Positions 61,649 through 64,000 of a stretch of 64,000 nucleotides of DNA are shown here, in pieces. Source of the stretch: Clostridia bacterium (GTDB lineage Bacteria; Bacillota; Clostridia; Christensenellales; Borkfalkiaceae); the NCBI GenBank assembly GCA_900769545.1, contig CAAGGZ010000098.1, forward strand, positions 5,905-69,904, in the 5' to 3' direction. Every line of letters starts with the position of its first letter. Position 1 is the first letter of the stretch. The notes below the pieces were generated by a model that did no database searches, was not told where the DNA came from, and saw nothing but the letters and a program-made list of their open reading frames with translations. Both the position numbers and the translations under genes were made by a program.

Positions 61649-62557
61649 ATGAAACATTTATTAAAGTTGATGGATTTATCCAAGAAGGATATTACCGAAA
61701 TTTTGAATTTGGCAGACCAGTTGAAATTCGAAAAGAAAAACGGTATCGAGCACCACTTGCTCAAAGGTAAAACGCTCGGTATGATTTTTGAGAAATCGTC
61801 CACCCGTACCCGTGTGTCGTTTGAGGTAGGTATGTATGATTTGGGCGGTACGGCTCTGTTCTTGAGCTCCCGTGATTTGCAAATCGGCAGAGGGGAGCCC
61901 GTGCAGGACACCGCGCGCGTACTGTCGAGATATTTGGACGGTATCATGATTCGTACCTTTGCGCAAAAGGAAGTAGAGGATTTGGCGGAATACGGCTCTA
62001 TTCCCATTATCAACGGTTTGACGGATTATTGTCATCCCTGTCAGGTACTCGCTGACCTTATGACGATTAGGGAATATAAGGGCGCTTGCGCAGGGAATAA
62101 GCTCTGTTATATCGGCGATGGGAACAATATGACGAACTCTTTGATTGTCGGCGGTATTAAAATGGGGATGGAAGTATCCGTGGCTTGCCCTAAGGGGTAC
62201 GAGCCCGATGCGGAAATCATGGCCTGGGCGGCAAAGAACGGTAAATTTACTTGCACGGATAACGTTTTGGAAGCGGCGAAAGGCGCAGACGTTTTATATA
62301 CCGACGTGTGGGCGTCTATGGGTCAGGAAGGCGAAGCGGAAGAACGTAAAAAGATTTTCAAGGGCTACCAAATCAATGCGGAAGTTATGAAAGTAGCCAA
62401 TGAAAAAGCGATGGTGCTCCATTGTTTGCCTGCGCATAGAGAGGAGGAAATCACCAACGAAGTATTCGAAGCGCACGCAAACGAGATTTTCGACGAAGCG
62501 GAAAACAGATTGCATGCGCAAAAAGCCGTGCTTGTAAGGTGTATGGGCGCGAAGTAA
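61649..62557 (+). CDS. argF: Ornithine carbamoyltransferase
   Basis: 302 residues. Carbamoyl-phosphate site SSTRTR (about 50-55), HPCQ and the late HCLPA. It makes citrulline. AAAGGAG precedes the ATG. Last gene of the arginine cluster; carbamoyl phosphate synthase genes are not in the window. Confidence 0.96.
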   Translation: MKHLLKLMDLSKKDITEILNLADQLKFEKKNGIEHHLLKGKTLGMIFEKSSTRTRVSFEVGMYDLGGTALFLSSRDLQIGRGEPVQDTARVLSRYLDGIMIRTFAQKEVEDLAEYGSIPIINGLTDYCHPCQVLADLMTIREYKGACAGNKLCYIGDGNNMTNSLIVGGIKMGMEVSVACPKGYEPDAEIMAWAAKNGKFTCTDNVLEAAKGADVLYTDVWASMGQEGEAEERKKIFKGYQINAEVMKVANEKAMVLHCLPAHREEEITNEVFEAHANEIFDEAENRLHAQKAVLVRCMGAK

Positions 62558-62593
62558 ATGCAAAATGCAAAATGCAAAGTGCAAAATTGTGGC
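62556..62593 (+). repeat. Heptad repeat array with fixed tail
   Basis: Four units starting in the argF stop codon, then the tail AAATTGTGGCA. Confidence 0.82.
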
Positions 62594-62605
62594 ATAATTA
62601 AAATT

Positions 62606-62636
62606 GCCGCGGCGAGTTCCCTCGCCGCGGCTTTTA
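62606..62636 (+). terminator. Intrinsic terminator of the arginine cluster
   Basis: GCCGCGGCGAG (62606-62616) pairs with CTCGCCGCGGC (62621-62631), loop TTCC, then TTTT. Confidence 0.9.
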
Positions 62637-62658
62637 AAATGTAAAATTTACCGTAAAC

Positions 62659-62830
62659 TTGGCTCCCTTGTGTAAAGGGACGAGCTGCCCGTAAAGAAAA
62701 GCATTGATAATGTTTTTTAGGGGCGAGATGAGCAAACGCATAAGTTTGCGTTTGCGGTGACCGAGCGTAATGTTTACCTTGCATTACGCGAGACATGTCG
62801 AGTGAAAAAAGTCTGAGGGATTGTATAAAG
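62659..62830 (+). repeat. MITE-like element (long copy)
   Basis: Starts with TTGGCTCCCTTGTGTAAAGG and ends with GTCTGAGGGATTGT. The interior carries GCAAACGCATAAGTTTGCG and GCGTAATGTTTACCTTGCA-type hairpins. No ORF. Confidence 0.6.
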
Positions 62831-62850
62831 GGGAATTTTTCGTCGAAGTG

Positions 62851-62879
62851 TTGACAATGCGCTTAAAAAGTGGTAGAAT
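62851..62879 (+). promoter_or_regulatory. Promoter of the second LRR lipoprotein gene
   Basis: TTGACA (62851-62856), 17-bp spacer, TAGAAT (62874-62879). Confidence 0.8.
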
Positions 62880-62885
62880 AGATTT

Positions 62886-63099
62886 GCGACTCAAATTTAA
62901 TAACTTTCATTAAACCGAAATATACTTCTTTGGTAGAGGTGTATTCTTTTCGCGTTACAAAACTTTCGGTTTATGGAAGATGTTTTTTAAATTTGTGTCG
63001 CAGCAAAAGCGAGAAGGACATTTTTACAGGTGTCGTTCCCTTTTGCGGATCGGCACTTTTCTTATTTAAAGAAAAAATAAAACCAAAGGAGGTATATAA
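62886..63099 (+). ncRNA. Candidate structured cis-regulatory leader RNA (copy 2)
   Basis: P1 GCGACTCAAATTT (62886-62898) with AAATTTGTGTCGC (62989-63001), one T-T mismatch; P2 AAACCGAAA (62912-62920) with TTTCGGTTT (62964-62972), extended by CTTTCAT/ATGGAAG; P3 TATACTTC (62921-62928) with GAGGTGTA (62936-62943), loop TTTGGTA. The single-stranded CTTTTCGCGTTACAAAA and the downstream hairpin region GTGTCG...CGGCAC then TTTTCTTATTT are kept. P2 has an entirely different sequence from copy 1 but pairs equally well. Confidence 0.65.
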
Positions 63100-64000
63100 A
63101 TGAAAAGTGTAAAAAGATTTTTAATTGGCGCATTGGCAATGCTAGTCTCTTGCGCAGGTTTTGCGGCTTGTGGTGGCGGTATAGGTGAAAACTCTTTATC
63201 GAGTTCGGAGAAAGCAAGCGCGGTAGAAGAAGTTTCATCAGAAGAAAGTAATTCGACGGTGGATATTTCTTCGGAAGAACATAGTAGTTCGGAAGAGCAT
63301 AGTAGTTCAGAAGAAGAAAGTAGCTTGGAAGAAGAAAGCTCTTCTGAAAAAGAAAGTTCGGCGGAAGAACATGTACATAAGTATGAATTGACGAGTGAAA
63401 TACTCCCTACTTGTACAAAAGATGGGCAGTGGGTGTATACTTGTGAATGTGGGGATAGTTTTATCGAGTTTGTCGAAGCAATCGGGCACGATTATGTAAG
63501 TGGTATATGTATTTTTTGTGGTGATAAGATAAAGCCCAGTGAAGGGTTGGAATATGAATTAAATTCTGACGGGAAATCATATTCTGTAGTTGGAATTGGT
63601 ACTTGTAAAGATAGCGATTTGGTGCTTCCTTCCACCTACAATGATTTTCCTTTGACGAGTATTGGTGATTCTGCGTTCGCTTGGTGTAGCAGTTTGACGA
63701 GCATAGTTATCCCCGACAGTGTGACGAGTATTGGTGATTATGCGTTCGCTTGGTGTAGCAGTTTGACGAGCGTGGAGATTCCCGACAGCGTGACGAGTAT
63801 TGGTGATTGGGCGTTCTCTAATTGTGAAAGTTTGACAAGCGTGGAGATTCCCGACAGTGTGACGAGTATTGTTGATTGTGCGTTCTATAGTTGTGACAGT
63901 TTGACAAGCGTGGTGATTCCCGACAGCGTGACGAGTATTGGTGATTCTGCGTTCTATGAATGTAGCAGTTTGACGAGCGTGGCAATTCCCGACAGTGTAA
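63100..64000 (+). CDS. BspA-type leucine-rich-repeat lipoprotein (3' partial)
   Basis: 300 codons are inside the window and the frame is still open at the edge. It starts at ATG 63100 after AAGGAGG. The first 23 residues equal those of the lipoprotein at 41107, with the lipobox at GFAAC (Cys24), then a Ser/Glu linker, the CTKDG...CECGDS and CIFCGDK cysteine module, and at least five LRR_5 repeats of 23 residues. A paralogue of the 41-kb gene, with divergent linker and cysteine module but the same control region. Confidence 0.92.
   Translation, partial: MKSVKRFLIGALAMLVSCAGFAACGGGIGENSLSSSEKASAVEEVSSEESNSTVDISSEEHSSSEEHSSSEEESSLEEESSSEKESSAEEHVHKYELTSEILPTCTKDGQWVYTCECGDSFIEFVEAIGHDYVSGICIFCGDKIKPSEGLEYELNSDGKSYSVVGIGTCKDSDLVLPSTYNDFPLTSIGDSAFAWCSSLTSIVIPDSVTSIGDYAFAWCSSLTSVEIPDSVTSIGDWAFSNCESLTSVEIPDSVTSIVDCAFYSCDSLTSVVIPDSVTSIGDSAFYECSSLTSVAIPDSV

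Overview
The window is a gene-dense stretch (about 66 protein genes, nearly all on the + strand) of a low-to-middle GC member of the Clostridia (Bacillota), most likely an uncultivated anaerobic gut species. The reasons are the conserved yicC-gmk-rpoZ-priA-def-fmt-rsmB-rlmN-rpe-rpmB-asp23-fakA-recG gene order, Bacillota-type promoters (TTGACA-N17-TATAAT) with strong AGGAGG ribosome binding sites, a superoxide reductase plus flavin reductase/rubredoxin pair instead of catalase or SOD, B12-dependent methionine synthase lacking its reactivation domain, and BspA-type leucine-rich-repeat lipoproteins. I cannot name the genus. No rRNA, tRNA, CRISPR array, prophage or transposase gene was seen.

Layout. 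1-3.7 kb: the end of a surface protein, an aspartate-type aminotransferase, a TlpA-like thioredoxin lipoprotein and a P-loop protein. 3.8-9.3 kb: threonine synthase, a DUF5685/J-domain/membrane-protein trio and an RlmD-type rRNA methyltransferase followed by a decayed second copy of its tail. 9.4-12.6 kb: a membrane M28 peptidase, two membrane-associated unknowns and a GH43-like glycosidase. 12.7-17.0 kb: RluA, LuxS, nitroreductase, a BFD-like Fe-S protein, a TIM-barrel isomerase and the oxygen-defence pair SOR-Hrb. 17.2-22.7 kb: rpsU, an unknown, pcrA and ligA. 22.9-24.2 kb: two minus-strand lipoproteins with the same head and different bodies. 24.5-40.5 kb: the conserved translation/replication cluster yicC to recG. 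41.1-45 kb: an LRR lipoprotein, hisIE, minD-minE-like and degV. 46-48.8 kb (minus): KtrA/KtrB potassium uptake and trmO. 48.9-53.7 kb: metF, a separate MetH activation protein, metH and a phosphoesterase. 53.8-62.6 kb: a full arginine pathway argG-argH-argC-argJ-argB-argD-argF. 63.1-64 kb: the start of a second LRR lipoprotein.

The metabolic blocks are coherent. argJ is of the recycling type, so no argA or argE is needed between glutamate and arginine. metF supplies methyl-THF to a split MetH system, and LuxS recycles the S-ribosylhomocysteine formed after methyl transfer. SOR, Hrb, nitroreductase and the thioredoxin lipoprotein point to a strict anaerobe coping with oxygen.

The most interesting material is between the genes. 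Both LRR lipoprotein genes carry a roughly 200-nt 5' leader with the same predicted helices. One helix has been completely re-sequenced yet still pairs, and an attenuator-like hairpin follows: a candidate undescribed cis-regulatory RNA. Intergenic regions also carry AATGCAA heptad arrays placed right after stop codons, arrays of small perfect hairpins with compensatory changes, and other mobile-looking repeats. Three genes (pcrA, ktrB, trmO) appear to be transcribed without a leader. One lipoprotein is an orphan subtilisin-type propeptide that looks truncated by recombination between duplicated gene heads.
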